A stretch of DNA of 64,000 nt from Arenibacter sp. F20364 (GTDB lineage Bacteria; Bacteroidota; Bacteroidia; Flavobacteriales; Flavobacteriaceae), in the NCBI RefSeq assembly GCF_023015905.1, contig NZ_JALKBD010000002.1, positions 239,209 through 303,208 of the forward strand, in the 5' to 3' direction. Below the pieces are notes generated by a model. That model was not told the DNA's origin. It ran no database searches and worked only from the letters and a program-made list of their open reading frames with translations. The stretch's first letter is position 1; each line of letters starts with the position of its first letter. A program made the position numbers and the translations under genes. Positions 25,990-36,107 of this stretch are shown in pieces.

Positions 25990-27606
25990 ATGAATTCATC
26001 AACCCCCTCAACGAAATCGATTGCGTTGGAGAACTATGGCATTTCAACTAAAAAAATTCACTACCAATTGGCGCCGTCCAAGCTGCATGAAATTACTGTG
26101 GAAAAGGGTATGGGCGTAACCTCTTCAACCGGAGCCTTGGCCATAAATACAGGCGAATTTACAGGTAGATCGCCAATGGACAGGTTTATTGTAAAGGATG
26201 ATATTACAGCCGATAAAATTTGGTGGGGTAATGTAAATATACCCTTTGAAAGTGAAAGGTTTGATGCACTGTACAAAAAGGTTATAGCATATCTTAATGA
26301 AAAGGAATTATATGTAAGGGATTGTTTTGCATGCGCAGACAAGGATTACAAGATGAACATTAGGGTTATTAACGAATACCCTTGGTCCAATATGTTTGCC
26401 TATAATATGTTTATAAGGCCTACTGAAGAGGAATTGGTTGATTTTGACCCGGAATGGACTGTGGTTAACGCCCCGGGGTTTATGGCAAAGGCCGAGGAAG
26501 ATGGGACGAGGCAGCATAATTTTGCCATCTTGAATTTTACCCGAAAAATTGCCTTGATAGGAGGTACCGGCTATACGGGGGAAATTAAAAAAGGAATATT
26601 TTCAGCCTTGAATTTTATTCTTCCCGTGTTTAATAATTGCCTTCCCATGCATTGTTCTGCAAACGTTGGCGAGGACGGGGATACTGCCATCTTTTTTGGA
26701 CTTTCCGGAACAGGAAAGACTACATTATCTGCAGATCCACATAGAAAATTGATCGGCGATGATGAACATGGTTGGACCAAAGAAAATACTGTGTTCAATT
26801 TTGAGGGAGGCTGTTACGCCAAGGTCATAAATCTTTCGGAAGAAAGTGAGCCCGAAATTTACGGAGCCATAAAGAAAGGTGCACTTTTGGAGAATGTGGT
26901 CTTGGATGCCCAAGGGGTAGTAGACTTTGCCAATACCTCTATAACCCAAAATACTAGGGTAAGTTATCCCATTTATAATATAGACAATATACAGGTGCCG
27001 TCCATTGGCAAGAACCCAAAAAATATTTTCTTTTTAACTGCTGATGCCTTTGGGGTATTGCCCCCTATATCCAAGTTGACCCCTAGTCAGGCAGCCTATC
27101 ATTTTATTTCTGGATATACGGCCAAGGTGGCCGGTACCGAGGCAGGGGTGGTTGAACCTGTGCCTAGTTTCTCGGCCTGTTTTGGAGCGCCGTTTATGCC
27201 ATTACATCCAACCAAATACGCAGAGATGCTCAGTAAAAAAATGTTGGATGCAGGGGTAAATGTATGGTTGGTAAATACAGGTTGGACAGGTGGCCCTTAT
27301 GGGGTGGGAACCAGAATGAAATTGAAATATACCAGAGCCATGATCCATGCTGCACTAAGTGGTGAATTGGGACTGTACAGTTATGACAAATACCATATCC
27401 ACTCCGTATTTGGTGTGGCCCAGCCTAGAGAATGCCCAGGAGTACCTACCAGTGTTCTAAGTCCACGGGCAACCTGGAACAATGACGAGGCCTACTATAA
27501 AACGGCCTTTAAATTGACGAATGCCTTTCGTGAAAACTTCAAGAAATTTGAGATTTACGCCAATGAGGAAATTAGGCGTGGAGGACCGCAACGATATGCT
27601 TTCTAA
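25990..27606 (+). CDS. pckA: Phosphoenolpyruvate carboxykinase (ATP)
   Basis: The 538-residue enzyme has the kinase-1a motif GLSGTGKTTLSADPHR and the metal-binding IGDDEHGW, with FTGRSPMDRFIV near the N-terminus. It makes phosphoenolpyruvate from oxaloacetate and ATP at the start of gluconeogenesis. Length fits the family. It is flanked by terminators on both sides. Confidence 0.97.
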   Translation: MNSSTPSTKSIALENYGISTKKIHYQLAPSKLHEITVEKGMGVTSSTGALAINTGEFTGRSPMDRFIVKDDITADKIWWGNVNIPFESERFDALYKKVIAYLNEKELYVRDCFACADKDYKMNIRVINEYPWSNMFAYNMFIRPTEEELVDFDPEWTVVNAPGFMAKAEEDGTRQHNFAILNFTRKIALIGGTGYTGEIKKGIFSALNFILPVFNNCLPMHCSANVGEDGDTAIFFGLSGTGKTTLSADPHRKLIGDDEHGWTKENTVFNFEGGCYAKVINLSEESEPEIYGAIKKGALLENVVLDAQGVVDFANTSITQNTRVSYPIYNIDNIQVPSIGKNPKNIFFLTADAFGVLPPISKLTPSQAAYHFISGYTAKVAGTEAGVVEPVPSFSACFGAPFMPLHPTKYAEMLSKKMLDAGVNVWLVNTGWTGGPYGVGTRMKLKYTRAMIHAALSGELGLYSYDKYHIHSVFGVAQPRECPGVPTSVLSPRATWNNDEAYYKTAFKLTNAFRENFKKFEIYANEEIRRGGPQRYAF

Positions 27607-27610
27607 AAGA

Positions 27611-27639
27611 AAAACCCGAGGCTTGCCTCGGGTTTTTTT
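27611..27639 (+). terminator. Intrinsic terminator between pckA and hemD
   Basis: Arms AAAACCCGAGGC (27611-27622) and GCCTCGGGTTTT with a TTG centre are followed by more Ts. It lies 5 bp past pckA and faces the convergent hemD-type gene, so it can serve both. Confidence 0.9.
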
Positions 27640-27688
27640 ATTAAGCTCTACTGCCAAAGCAATTCTTAGGCAATATTATAGGCTTGAA

Positions 27689-28435
27689 TTATTTCTTGTT
27701 TACATTAGTAATATATCTCTGTAGTGCCATGGTCATAGAAGGGGTTTCCGGGGTGGGAGCTTGAATGTCAATTCTTAGTCCGGCTTCCGTGGCCGCTTTT
27801 ACAGTAGAATTTCCAAAAACTGCTATTCTGGTTTCGTTCTGTTTAAAATCAGGGAAATTCTTCAACAATGATTCTATTCCAGATGGACTAAAGAATACCA
27901 ATACGTCATAGTACACATCCCTTAGATCTGAAAGATCGCTAATTACCGTTTTATAGAATATTCCCCTGGTCCAATTTATTCCCAAGCTATCCAAGGTTTC
28001 CGGAACAATTGGTTTAAGAACATCGGAGGATGGCAATAAAAATTTTTCGTCCTTATACTTTTTGAACAAGGTATTTAAATCTGGAAAATTCATTTTTCCA
28101 ACATAAATTTTACGCTTGCGGTATACAACATACTTTTGTAAATAGTAGGCTACAGCTTCCGATTGACAAAAATATTTCATCGTATCGGGAACCTTAAACC
28201 TCATTTCCTCTGCAATCCTAAAAAAATGATCCACCGCATTTCTACTGGTAAGAATAATCGCAGTAAAATTATTAAGATCAATTTTTTGTTGCCTTACCAT
28301 TTTCGCATCAACACCTTCCACGTGGATAAAAGGTCTAAAATCTACCTTTATTTTCTCCTTATCAATAAGCTTGGAATAGGGGGAATTTTCCATCTTAGGT
28401 TCTGGCTGAGAAACCAAAATCGTTTTTACTTTCAT
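27689..28435 (-). CDS. hemD: Uroporphyrinogen-III synthase
   Basis: The 248-residue protein shows the two-lobed HemD pattern: ILTSRNAVDHFF in the first half and VLVFFSPSGIESLLKNF in the second, with the late IAVFGNSTVKAATEAGL. It closes hydroxymethylbilane to uroporphyrinogen III in haem synthesis. Primary sequence is poorly conserved in this family, but the pairing with DUF4271 is standard in Flavobacteriaceae. It overlaps that gene by 4 bp. Confidence 0.85.
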   Translation of the reverse strand: MKVKTILVSQPEPKMENSPYSKLIDKEKIKVDFRPFIHVEGVDAKMVRQQKIDLNNFTAIILTSRNAVDHFFRIAEEMRFKVPDTMKYFCQSEAVAYYLQKYVVYRKRKIYVGKMNFPDLNTLFKKYKDEKFLLPSSDVLKPIVPETLDSLGINWTRGIFYKTVISDLSDLRDVYYDVLVFFSPSGIESLLKNFPDFKQNETRIAVFGNSTVKAATEAGLRIDIQAPTPETPSMTMALQRYITNVNKK

Positions 28436-29097
28436 AGGTTTCGATCTATTATATAGTTACCAACTATGATAATTGGTGCTATTTCAAGAGCGCAAAGGTA
28501 CAAAATAAAATACACAAAATTACTGGCGATGAAATTTTGATGATTTCGTAACGTTGTTGTCCAGCCAATGACATTTATAAGGAATACCATTAATAGACTT
28601 ATTAAAACAACTGTTTTGGAATCCTTGAAAACATAATTTAACAGAAGATTGGCGAATAACATTACAATGCCGCTATAATTGAGGTATGCGAGTTTCTTAA
28701 AAATAATTTCAGTAATTATCTTGTTGGAATTAAAAATAAAACTGTTCCCTAGTTGCAAGAGTATTTTTGTAGTCAAAAAAATAAAAAGCGATATAAAAAT
28801 AATACCGTATACCACGAATTGCTGCCCTTCGGGAATCTTGAAAAAAATTATGTTCACAAAATATAGGAAAAGGGAAAAATTTAGTAATTGGAAGACACTT
28901 AAAAATATACTGAACCAATTAAAGAGTTTGTCTTTCTTTTGGTAAAGGAAGATATATTTATTGTTGAACGGTAAGATGATATAGTTCAGGAAACGGCTAT
29001 AAAAAGTAGTCTTAGCCAAAACCATAAAGAAGATACTGGAAAATAGGACAATAGTTATCCAATCTAAGTTGTATTCATTTCTTAATATAGCTTCCAT
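28432..29097 (-). CDS. DUF4271 membrane protein
   Basis: The 221-residue protein has about six hydrophobic helices (for example WITIVLFSSIFFMVLAKTTF and IVMLFANLLLNYVF). It belongs to DUF4271, found next to hemD in Bacteroidota. Function unknown. It overlaps hemD by 4 bp. An open frame upstream (29082-29345) overlaps its start by 16 bp but is doubtful. Confidence 0.8.
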   Translation of the reverse strand: MEAILRNEYNLDWITIVLFSSIFFMVLAKTTFYSRFLNYIILPFNNKYIFLYQKKDKLFNWFSIFLSVFQLLNFSLFLYFVNIIFFKIPEGQQFVVYGIIFISLFIFLTTKILLQLGNSFIFNSNKIITEIIFKKLAYLNYSGIVMLFANLLLNYVFKDSKTVVLISLLMVFLINVIGWTTTLRNHQNFIASNFVYFILYLCALEIAPIIIVGNYIIDRNL

Positions 29098-29649
29098 TTA
29101 TCCGGCCTAATTTTTATTTCCCGATATACCCTAAAACAGACATCATTTATTAAAACAATCTTTCCCGCTTTCATCGTATACGGCATTTGTTTGGGAGTTT
29201 TAAGTGGAAATAACGCACACTCCTTACTTTTTAGTGTTGGTACAAATCCAATTAAATCCTTCAAGACAAACAAGAGCGATCTTCTATTTTTTAGGATGCT
29301 TAAAAAATCTTGTCCAAACCTAAGCTTTTTTAAGTCTAAATCCATGGAAAAAGATAAGAAACCAATAAGGGCTGCCTTTTAGGCCATTTTAAGAAATAAA
29401 CAATTGTTTTCTTGGGGGCATTTCCCTTGTTGGGACATCATAGCTTTCCACCGCACTCCTAGCAGACCACTGTACGCTTCATCGAGTTTATTTTCGGGAA
29501 AGTCTGTAAAGGGTGCTGTCAACAAGTTTTATTGGGTGGCCAAAATATGCATTTCCAATAATATGTAATCTTTAAAAAAAACATAAATTCTCCCTGATAT
29601 TTCACTACAGTTTTTAAAATACTATTTTTGCTAAAATTGCAATACCTAG
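29098..29649. other. Region without a confident gene, with two short minus-strand frames
   Basis: An 87-codon frame (29082-29345, ATG) and a 48-codon frame (29379-29525, TTG start) lie on the minus strand. Both have protein-like composition (the second reads TDFPENKLDEAY...) but neither is recognised and they are in broken succession, so they may be remains of a lost gene. A near-palindrome AAGAAATAAACAATTGTTTTCTT lies at about 29391. The promoter of the plus-strand glycosyltransferase is at 29623. Confidence 0.35.
29623..29630 (+). promoter_or_regulatory. Putative -7 element of the glycosyltransferase operon
   Basis: TATTTTTG matches TAnnTTTG and lies 19 bp before the ATG at 29650. Confidence 0.45.
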
Positions 29650-30378
29650 ATGGCGGATAGCTTGGTCATTATTCCTACCTTCAATGAAATTGAAAACATT
29701 GAGCTCATAATTCATTCCGTCTTTGCTTTGGAGCAGGATTTTCATATCCTGGTTGTTGATGATAATTCTCCTGACGGTACGGCCGATGCAGTAAAAGCTT
29801 TGCAGGAAAAATATTTAAATAAATTATTTTTAGAGGTAAGACGCGATAAATCTGGTTTGGGAACGGCCTATATCCATGGGTTTAAATGGGCCATAGAAAG
29901 AAAATATGAATTTATTTTTGAAATGGATGCCGATTTTTCACATGCCCCTCCAGATCTTATAAAGCTACGGCAAGCCTGTATCGAAGGGGCGGATGTAGCT
30001 GTGGGATCGCGTTACAAAAAGGGAATTAATGTGGTCAATTGGCCCTTACATAGAATATTGTTGTCTTATGGGGCTTCATTTTATGTGAAACTGATAACCG
30101 GAATGAGGGTGCACGACCCTACTGCAGGATTTGTTTGTTACAGGAGAAAGGTCTTGGAAACCATCAATTTGGATTCCATTAAATTTATTGGCTACGCCTT
30201 TCAAATAGAAATGAAATTTAGGGCCCATCTTCAAAAATATAAAATTGAAGAGGTGCCTATTATTTTTACCGATAGAATAAGGGGGAAATCAAAAATGAGC
30301 GCTTCCATAATTAATGAAGCCGTGTTCGGGGTAATACAGATGAAGTTGCGCAGTTTGTTTCATAAAAAGAAATTTTAA
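29650..30378 (+). CDS. Polyprenol-phosphate mannosyltransferase-like GT2
   Basis: The 242-residue GT-A enzyme begins LVIIPTFNEIENIELIIHSV and has DDNSPDGTADAV and EMDADFSHAPPDL, the pattern of dolichol-phosphate mannose synthase. It would load a sugar onto polyprenyl phosphate for use outside the membrane. No C-terminal membrane helices are present. It is followed after 1 bp by the dihydroorotase gene; this order is conserved in Flavobacteriaceae. Confidence 0.88.
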   Translation: MADSLVIIPTFNEIENIELIIHSVFALEQDFHILVVDDNSPDGTADAVKALQEKYLNKLFLEVRRDKSGLGTAYIHGFKWAIERKYEFIFEMDADFSHAPPDLIKLRQACIEGADVAVGSRYKKGINVVNWPLHRILLSYGASFYVKLITGMRVHDPTAGFVCYRRKVLETINLDSIKFIGYAFQIEMKFRAHLQKYKIEEVPIIFTDRIRGKSKMSASIINEAVFGVIQMKLRSLFHKKKF

Positions 30379-30379
30379 G

Positions 30380-31720
30380 ATGGGAAGAATACTTTTAAAG
30401 AACGCCACAATCGTAAATGAGAATAGAATATTCCCTGCCGATATATTGCTGGAAGATGACGTAATTCTTAAAATTGAGGACCTAATTTCATCTGATGCGG
30501 CCACCAAGGCCCTTGATCTGGAAGGGAAATATGTAATGCCGGGGGCCATTGATGATCAAGTACATTTTAGGGAGCCAGGTCTAACCCATAAGGGTACCAT
30601 TGCTACAGAAAGTAGGGCCGCTGTGGCAGGCGGAATTACTTCCTTTATGGAGCAACCCAATACCAATCCCCAGACAACTAGCATTGAAGCTTTGGAAGAA
30701 AAGTTTGACATGGCAAGAAACACAGCTTTTGCCAATTACTCTTTTTTGTTTGGAGGTACCAATGATAATCTGGAAGAGATTAAAAAATTGGATAAGAATG
30801 CCTGTTCCGGGATTAAACTCTTTTTAGGTTCCTCTACCGGAAATATGTTGGTAGACAATGAGCAGGTAATTGAAAATATTTTTAGGAATACGGAGATGGT
30901 TATTTCCGCACATTGCGAAGACGAGGGTACTATTAGGGCTAATTTGGCCAAATACAAGGAGCTATATGGTGATGATATTCCAATTAAATACCATCCTTTG
31001 ATCAGGAGTGCCGAAGCCTGCTATCTTTCTTCCTCAAGTGCCATAGCCTTGGCAAAAAAGACAGGAGCCAGATTTCATGTTTTTCATCTTTCGACAGGAA
31101 AGGAAACAGAACTTTTCAGGAATGACATCCCCTTGGAGGATAAAAAAATTACTGCAGAGGTATGTATTCATCATCTCTGGTTTTCGGAGGAGGATTACGA
31201 TACTAAAGGAACCTTGATTAAATGGAATCCGGCGGTTAAATCTGCGAGCGATAGGAGCCAGCTTTGGGAAGCTTTATTGGACGATCGAATAGATGTAGTT
31301 GCCACGGATCATGCACCACATACTCTGGAAGAAAAGAGTAATATATATACTTCCGCCCCCTCGGGAGGTCCTTTGGTGCAGCATGCCCTGCCGGCAATGC
31401 TGGAAAACTATCATGCGGGAAAGATTAGCTTGGAGAAAATTGTGGAGAAAATGTGCCATAATCCGGCAAAGTTGTTCCAAATAAAAAATCGTGGATTTAT
31501 TAGGGAGGGATTCTATGCCGATTTAGTGGTTTTGGACCTTAATGATTCATGGAAGGTAACCAAAGAAAATATCGCCTATAAATGTGGATGGTCGCCTTTT
31601 GAAGGAAGCTCGTTCAAATCCAAGATAACACATACCTTTGTAAATGGCCATTTGGCCTATGAAAATGGCAATTTTTCGAAAGAGCGAAATGCCATGAGGT
31701 TAACTTTTAATAGAGAGTAA
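30380..31720 (+). CDS. pyrC: Dihydroorotase
   Basis: The 446-residue amidohydrolase has KGTIATESRAAVAGGITSF, the carbamylated-lysine region GIKLFLGSSTGNML and the late ATDHAPHT. In the first metal motif, normally DxHxHxR, the sequence is DDQVHFREPG with Gln60 in place of the first histidine. I recall the same in other Bacteroidota. It forms the ring of dihydroorotate in pyrimidine synthesis. It overlaps the DUF4296 gene by one base. Confidence 0.9.
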   Translation: MGRILLKNATIVNENRIFPADILLEDDVILKIEDLISSDAATKALDLEGKYVMPGAIDDQVHFREPGLTHKGTIATESRAAVAGGITSFMEQPNTNPQTTSIEALEEKFDMARNTAFANYSFLFGGTNDNLEEIKKLDKNACSGIKLFLGSSTGNMLVDNEQVIENIFRNTEMVISAHCEDEGTIRANLAKYKELYGDDIPIKYHPLIRSAEACYLSSSSAIALAKKTGARFHVFHLSTGKETELFRNDIPLEDKKITAEVCIHHLWFSEEDYDTKGTLIKWNPAVKSASDRSQLWEALLDDRIDVVATDHAPHTLEEKSNIYTSAPSGGPLVQHALPAMLENYHAGKISLEKIVEKMCHNPAKLFQIKNRGFIREGFYADLVVLDLNDSWKVTKENIAYKCGWSPFEGSSFKSKITHTFVNGHLAYENGNFSKERNAMRLTFNRE

Positions 31721-32148
31721 TGCCAAAATATTTAGTCGTCATTTTTCTAGGCTTGTTGTTTTCATGTAATGAAAAGGTGGTGGAAAAACCGGAAAACCTT
31801 ATTCCAGAGGATAAAATGGCTGCCATTCTATATGATATTTCATTATTAAATGCAGGCAAGATAATCAATGAAAGTATTCTAAATGAATATGATATTGAGC
31901 CGATGGGCTATATCTACACCAAGTATGGTATAGACAGTGTGCAATTTGTAAAGAGTGATACTTATTATGCGGCTATGCCTACTATATACGAGGCTATTTA
32001 TACCAAGGTGCAAGATAGATTGGTGGAGGATGAAAAGTATTTTGAAGAGCAAAGACAGCAGAAGCAAGATTCCATAAGGGAGGCTAAGGAAAAAATGAAC
32101 CCCAACCTTAAAAAATCCCCCGATAATACTAAGGATTCTCTTCCATAA
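31720..32148 (+). CDS. DUF4296 lipoprotein
   Basis: The 142-residue protein has a lipoprotein signal (LGLLFSC, Cys16), then an alpha-helical domain (LIPEDKMAAILYDISLLNA) and a charged tail rich in Lys, Glu and Gln. DUF4296 is of unknown function and follows dihydroorotase in flavobacteria. Start overlaps the previous stop; the 3' end overlaps the convergent epimerase gene by 20 bp. Confidence 0.82.
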   Translation: MPKYLVVIFLGLLFSCNEKVVEKPENLIPEDKMAAILYDISLLNAGKIINESILNEYDIEPMGYIYTKYGIDSVQFVKSDTYYAAMPTIYEAIYTKVQDRLVEDEKYFEEQRQQKQDSIREAKEKMNPNLKKSPDNTKDSLP

Positions 32149-33136
32149 ACTTTCTGCAGGACAGTTCAATGACGCCATCCAAGGCTTCAAAGGAATATCC
32201 TAAGTGTTCTTGGATTTTACCATTGTTGAACAATTGATTTTTTCGTAAGGATTCGATCGAGTTTTTGGTAAGTTTTCTTCCTTTGTTGGAAAAAATATTT
32301 CTCAGCCAATCCAAATGCCTTAGAATCTCCAATTCCCAAAATTTAAGGGCTCTATTGGGGCCAGGTTTGCCGAAGGCCCTGGTAATTTTGTCTAGAATTT
32401 CCTTGTAGGTCAGATGTTCGGCTACTAGGATATACTTTTCATTGGTTATGGAAGATTGCATTAATTGGATCATTATTTTTACTACGTCATTTACCGTAAT
32501 AAATCCTGTTCCTCCAGGAGGATAGAATTTACGGGCCTTAAAAGCGGTGCTAAACAAAATGCCCGTTCCCGTTTTCCAAAATCCTGGCCCCAAGATAACT
32601 CCAGGGTTTACCATTACTACTGGGATGCCTTCTTGTGCGCCCCTCCAAACTTCAAGTTCTGCATCCATCTTGGTCATGGCGTATACATTGCTTTGTTGGG
32701 AATTCCAATCCGTTTCTTCGGTAGCCTCTTGATTACCTACGGTTCTTCCTATGGCGGCAATGGAACTTGTGTAACACAATTTTTCAACACCTTTGGCAAT
32801 ACATAGGTTTACAATGTTTTTGGTGCCTTCAATATTTACGGTGCGCAATAACTCGTAATCATTGGGGTTAAAAGAAATTAATGCGGCGCAATGATAAACA
32901 TGTGTTATATTTTCAAAAGCAATTTCCAAGGCTGGGAGGTCGTTAAGATCTGCCTTTATCCAATTTATTTGTTGAAACAGTTCGAGGGATTGGTCCGTAT
33001 AATACCCAAATACCTTTTCAACCTCTTTTAGGCTGCTCTTTTCTCTATGAATGGCTTTTACTGTGGCACCTGACTGCAATAAATGCAAAAGAAGATGTGC
33101 TCCTACCAAACCAGTACCGCCTGTGACTAAAATCAT
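32129..33136 (-). CDS. NAD-dependent epimerase/dehydratase family protein
   Basis: The 335-residue extended SDR protein has the nucleotide motif TGGTGLVGAHLLLHLL at the N-terminus, YTSSIAAIGRT, and the catalytic tyrosine in YAMTKMDAEL. It resembles dihydroflavonol reductase-type enzymes; the true substrate is not evident. It is divergent from tyrS. Confidence 0.85.
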   Translation of the reverse strand: MILVTGGTGLVGAHLLLHLLQSGATVKAIHREKSSLKEVEKVFGYYTDQSLELFQQINWIKADLNDLPALEIAFENITHVYHCAALISFNPNDYELLRTVNIEGTKNIVNLCIAKGVEKLCYTSSIAAIGRTVGNQEATEETDWNSQQSNVYAMTKMDAELEVWRGAQEGIPVVMVNPGVILGPGFWKTGTGILFSTAFKARKFYPPGGTGFITVNDVVKIMIQLMQSSITNEKYILVAEHLTYKEILDKITRAFGKPGPNRALKFWELEILRHLDWLRNIFSNKGRKLTKNSIESLRKNQLFNNGKIQEHLGYSFEALDGVIELSCRKFMEENP

Positions 33137-33203
33137 GGCGCAAATTTACTCAATTGCCTCCAATTTATTCCGTTTTCGGAAGGAGTTAAACAACCTATTA
33201 TTT

Positions 33204-33211
33204 TATATTTG
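33204..33211 (+). promoter_or_regulatory. Putative -7 element of tyrS
   Basis: TATATTTG matches TAnnTTTG, 30 bp before the ATG; a weaker TTTTCG lies upstream at the -33 position. No T-box or leader peptide is seen in the short 105-bp gap. Confidence 0.45.
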
Positions 33212-33241
33212 CGACTATTATTGAATTAGAAGATCTAAAGC

Positions 33242-34537
33242 ATGACTACGAACTTTGTAGAAGAATTAACTTGGAGAGGAATGTTGCACGATGCAATGCC
33301 CGGTACGGAAGAACATTTGTTAAGCGGAATGCAATCCGCCTATGTGGGAATAGACCCAACGGCAGACTCCCTTCATATTGGACATTTGGTTGGGGTGATG
33401 ATGCTTCGACATTTTCAGTTGGCAGGCCATAAACCTTATGCACTGATCGGGGGGGCAACCGGGATGATAGGTGATCCTTCAGGAAAATCTACCGAGCGGA
33501 ATTTGCTGGATGAGACCACCTTGGCTCATAACCAGGCCGCGATAAAAGCACAACTTTCCCGTTTTTTGGATTTTAATAGTGGAAAGGATAACAGTGCCGT
33601 ACTGGTGAACAACTATGATTGGATGAAGAATTTTTCCTTTTTGGAATTTATAAGGGATGTAGGGAAGCACATCACTGTGAATTATATGATGGCCAAGGAT
33701 TCCGTTAAAAAACGTTTATCGGCCGAAGCCAAGGAGGGAATGTCCTTTACGGAATTTACCTATCAATTGGTGCAGGGATATGATTTTTTACATCTCTATA
33801 AGGAATATAATTGTACCCTTCAAATGGGGGGTAGCGATCAGTGGGGCAATATTACTACAGGTACCGAGCTGATACGTAGAATTGGCGGTGGCAAGGGATT
33901 TGCCCTTACCTGTCCTCTAATTACAAAGGCCGATGGCACCAAATTTGGGAAGTCGGAAGGGGGCAATATTTGGTTGGATTCGGAAAGGACCTCTCCCTAT
34001 AAATTTTATCAATATTGGTTGAATACCTCGGATGAGGATGCCGAAAAATATATCAAAATTTTTACCTTTTTACCGAAGGAGGAAATAGGGGATTTGGTAA
34101 AAATGCACCAGGAAGCCCCGCATTTACGGGTACTTCAAAAGCGTTTGGCCGATGAAGTTACGGTAATGGTACATTCACAGGAGGATTTGGACAATGCTGT
34201 AAAGGCAAGTGATATTCTGTTTGGAAAATCGACCTCGAGCGATTTAAAAAAACTGAATGAAAAGACATTTTTGGAGGTGTTCGAGGGAGTGCCGCAGGCG
34301 GAGGTGTCCATGGAGGACATTAACAATGGCTTGGATATGATAGCGGCCTTGGCTGCAAAAACAGGCTTTTTGGGATCCAATGGAGAGGCTAGACGAGAAT
34401 TGAAACAGAATTCCATTTCCGTAAATAAGGAAAAGGTCAAGGAAGATTATATTATTACTACCGACGATCTGATCAACAATAAATTCGTTTTGTTACAACG
34501 TGGCAAGAAGAATTATTTTGTGCTCGTTATTCAATAA
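33242..34537 (+). CDS. tyrS: Tyrosyl-tRNA synthetase
   Basis: The 431-residue class I synthetase has HIGH at residues 45-48 ([13 protein letters not shown]) and KFGKS at 234-238 in place of KMSKS, both normal for bacterial TyrRS. A C-terminal S4-like RNA-binding domain follows ([18 protein letters not shown]). It charges tRNA-Tyr. Confidence 0.96.
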   Translation: MTTNFVEELTWRGMLHDAMPGTEEHLLSGMQSAYVGIDPTADSLHIGHLVGVMMLRHFQLAGHKPYALIGGATGMIGDPSGKSTERNLLDETTLAHNQAAIKAQLSRFLDFNSGKDNSAVLVNNYDWMKNFSFLEFIRDVGKHITVNYMMAKDSVKKRLSAEAKEGMSFTEFTYQLVQGYDFLHLYKEYNCTLQMGGSDQWGNITTGTELIRRIGGGKGFALTCPLITKADGTKFGKSEGGNIWLDSERTSPYKFYQYWLNTSDEDAEKYIKIFTFLPKEEIGDLVKMHQEAPHLRVLQKRLADEVTVMVHSQEDLDNAVKASDILFGKSTSSDLKKLNEKTFLEVFEGVPQAEVSMEDINNGLDMIAALAAKTGFLGSNGEARRELKQNSISVNKEKVKEDYIITTDDLINNKFVLLQRGKKNYFVLVIQ

Positions 34538-34607
34538 ATACTATATATTTTCCGGTTTATTCCCAATAAAATTGGGAGTTGTCCGTTAGGCTAATAAATT
34601 GGATCTT

Positions 34608-35138
34608 ATGAAGAAGTGTTTTTTGTTTTTTATCGTATTTGCGCTGTTTATTTCTTGTGACAAATTGGATGAGCTTACCAAATTTGAGATGGATTTTGAT
34701 CAAACAGTGGTAATTCCCTCATCAACAGGAGTAGATTTACCTTTTGATGTGTTTACCCCTGAAACCGAGACTAACTCTTCTTCCGAGTTCGAGGTCAATG
34801 ATACCAGAAAAGATCTGATAGAGGAAATTGTCCTGAAGAAATTGATTATGACCGTTGATGTTCCTGAAGGGGAAGATTTTAGTTTTTTGGAATCGATCAT
34901 CATATATATGTCCGCTGACGATTTGCCGGAGATTAAAATAGCTTGGAACGAGGAAGTGTCGGCTAATGCCGGGGAAGAGTTGGCATTGGTAACCACTACT
35001 GAAGATTTAAAGGAATATATTAAAAAAGATACCTATACCTTAAGGCTTAAAACGATTACCGACGAGTTTTTGTCCTCTGATTATGAAATTAATGTAGCGA
35101 CTACCTTTTTTGTGGACGCCAAGATTTTGGGCTTATAA
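34608..35138 (+). CDS. Hypothetical lipoprotein
   Basis: From the ATG at 34608 there are 176 residues; an in-frame TTG at 34599 is less likely. It begins with a lipoprotein signal (IVFALFISC, Cys17) and is then acidic with alternating beta-strand-like segments. It is not assigned to a named family. It overlaps the convergent LuxE-like gene by 6 bp and follows tyrS after a small CCCAAT/ATTGGG hairpin. Confidence 0.7.
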   Translation: MKKCFLFFIVFALFISCDKLDELTKFEMDFDQTVVIPSSTGVDLPFDVFTPETETNSSSEFEVNDTRKDLIEEIVLKKLIMTVDVPEGEDFSFLESIIIYMSADDLPEIKIAWNEEVSANAGEELALVTTTEDLKEYIKKDTYTLRLKTITDEFLSSDYEINVATTFFVDAKILGL

Positions 35139-36107
35139 TACCATTAAATTACAGCCTCGTATATCGGAATGGTCAAACCTTCCCAATATTTCAAAACTAC
35201 CGTCGGAATGCACTTTTCCCAAGTCTTGAGTGGCAATAAAGCTACAGGAGTGAATGTTGGCCAGGTCAATGATATTTACACCTCCCGTTTTACCTGCTTT
35301 TTGCAAGGTTAAAGGGTCTTCGGTTTCACGTGTCAAGATTTTCATCCACTTAGGGGCACGGAAGCGTCCATTGCCTTGGGAATAGGCTTGGGACAAAAGC
35401 TCTGTCATGCCATATTCCGAATGGATAGCCCCTACCCCAAATCCATTTTTTAATAGTAGGTGCAATTCTTCCCGTATCAATTCCTTTTTGCGCCCTTTCA
35501 TGCCACCGGTTTCCATAACTACGGTATTCTTTAGCTTAAGTTGGAATTCTTCCGCCATGTCCAATAAGGCAAACGAGACGCCCAGTAGCAGTACATTTGT
35601 GTTGTCATCCAACCTGCGCAAAGTCTTTTGTAAACGGTCTATATCATCCAAATAAAAGCCGCTGTCTGGATGTCTGCTTTTGTCAATAAGGTCGTTGGCC
35701 ATATAAATTAGGGAAGAACCCTCCCTTTCCAGATAGGAAGGCAACAATGCCAATACACAATAGTCCTCTATATCGCCATAAAACTGCTTGAAGGCTGTTA
35801 GGTAACTATTTTCGTAGAGTTTTACATTTCGTACATGGTGCTTACTGACTTCGCTTCCAGTAGTGCCACTGCTGGTAAATGTGATCTGTGGCGTAAAGGT
35901 ACCGGTTATTACTTTTTTGGATTTGAAGAACTCAATGGGTAGAAAAGGTATATCTTCAATAGTTTTAACATTGGAAACACTTTTGCCCAAATGCCTGCAG
36001 AATTCTTGATAGACCAAGTTTTCACGAAATTGGACCCCAAATGTTTTCAAGGCCATGGCCTTGAACTCTTCGTCCGTTGAAATTGTAAAAATAGTTTCGA
36101 GAGGCAT
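35133..36107 (-). CDS. LuxE/acyl-protein synthetase-like protein
   Basis: The 324-residue protein has the adenylate-forming pattern TFTSSGTTGSEVSKHHV and IHSEYGMTELLSQAYS. It is shorter than acyl-CoA ligases and resembles LuxE, which activates a fatty acid as acyl-AMP and holds it as a thioester. No LuxC or LuxD partner is nearby, so the acyl substrate and acceptor are unknown. Confidence 0.8.
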   Translation of the reverse strand: MPLETIFTISTDEEFKAMALKTFGVQFRENLVYQEFCRHLGKSVSNVKTIEDIPFLPIEFFKSKKVITGTFTPQITFTSSGTTGSEVSKHHVRNVKLYENSYLTAFKQFYGDIEDYCVLALLPSYLEREGSSLIYMANDLIDKSRHPDSGFYLDDIDRLQKTLRRLDDNTNVLLLGVSFALLDMAEEFQLKLKNTVVMETGGMKGRKKELIREELHLLLKNGFGVGAIHSEYGMTELLSQAYSQGNGRFRAPKWMKILTRETEDPLTLQKAGKTGGVNIIDLANIHSCSFIATQDLGKVHSDGSFEILGRFDHSDIRGCNLMVL

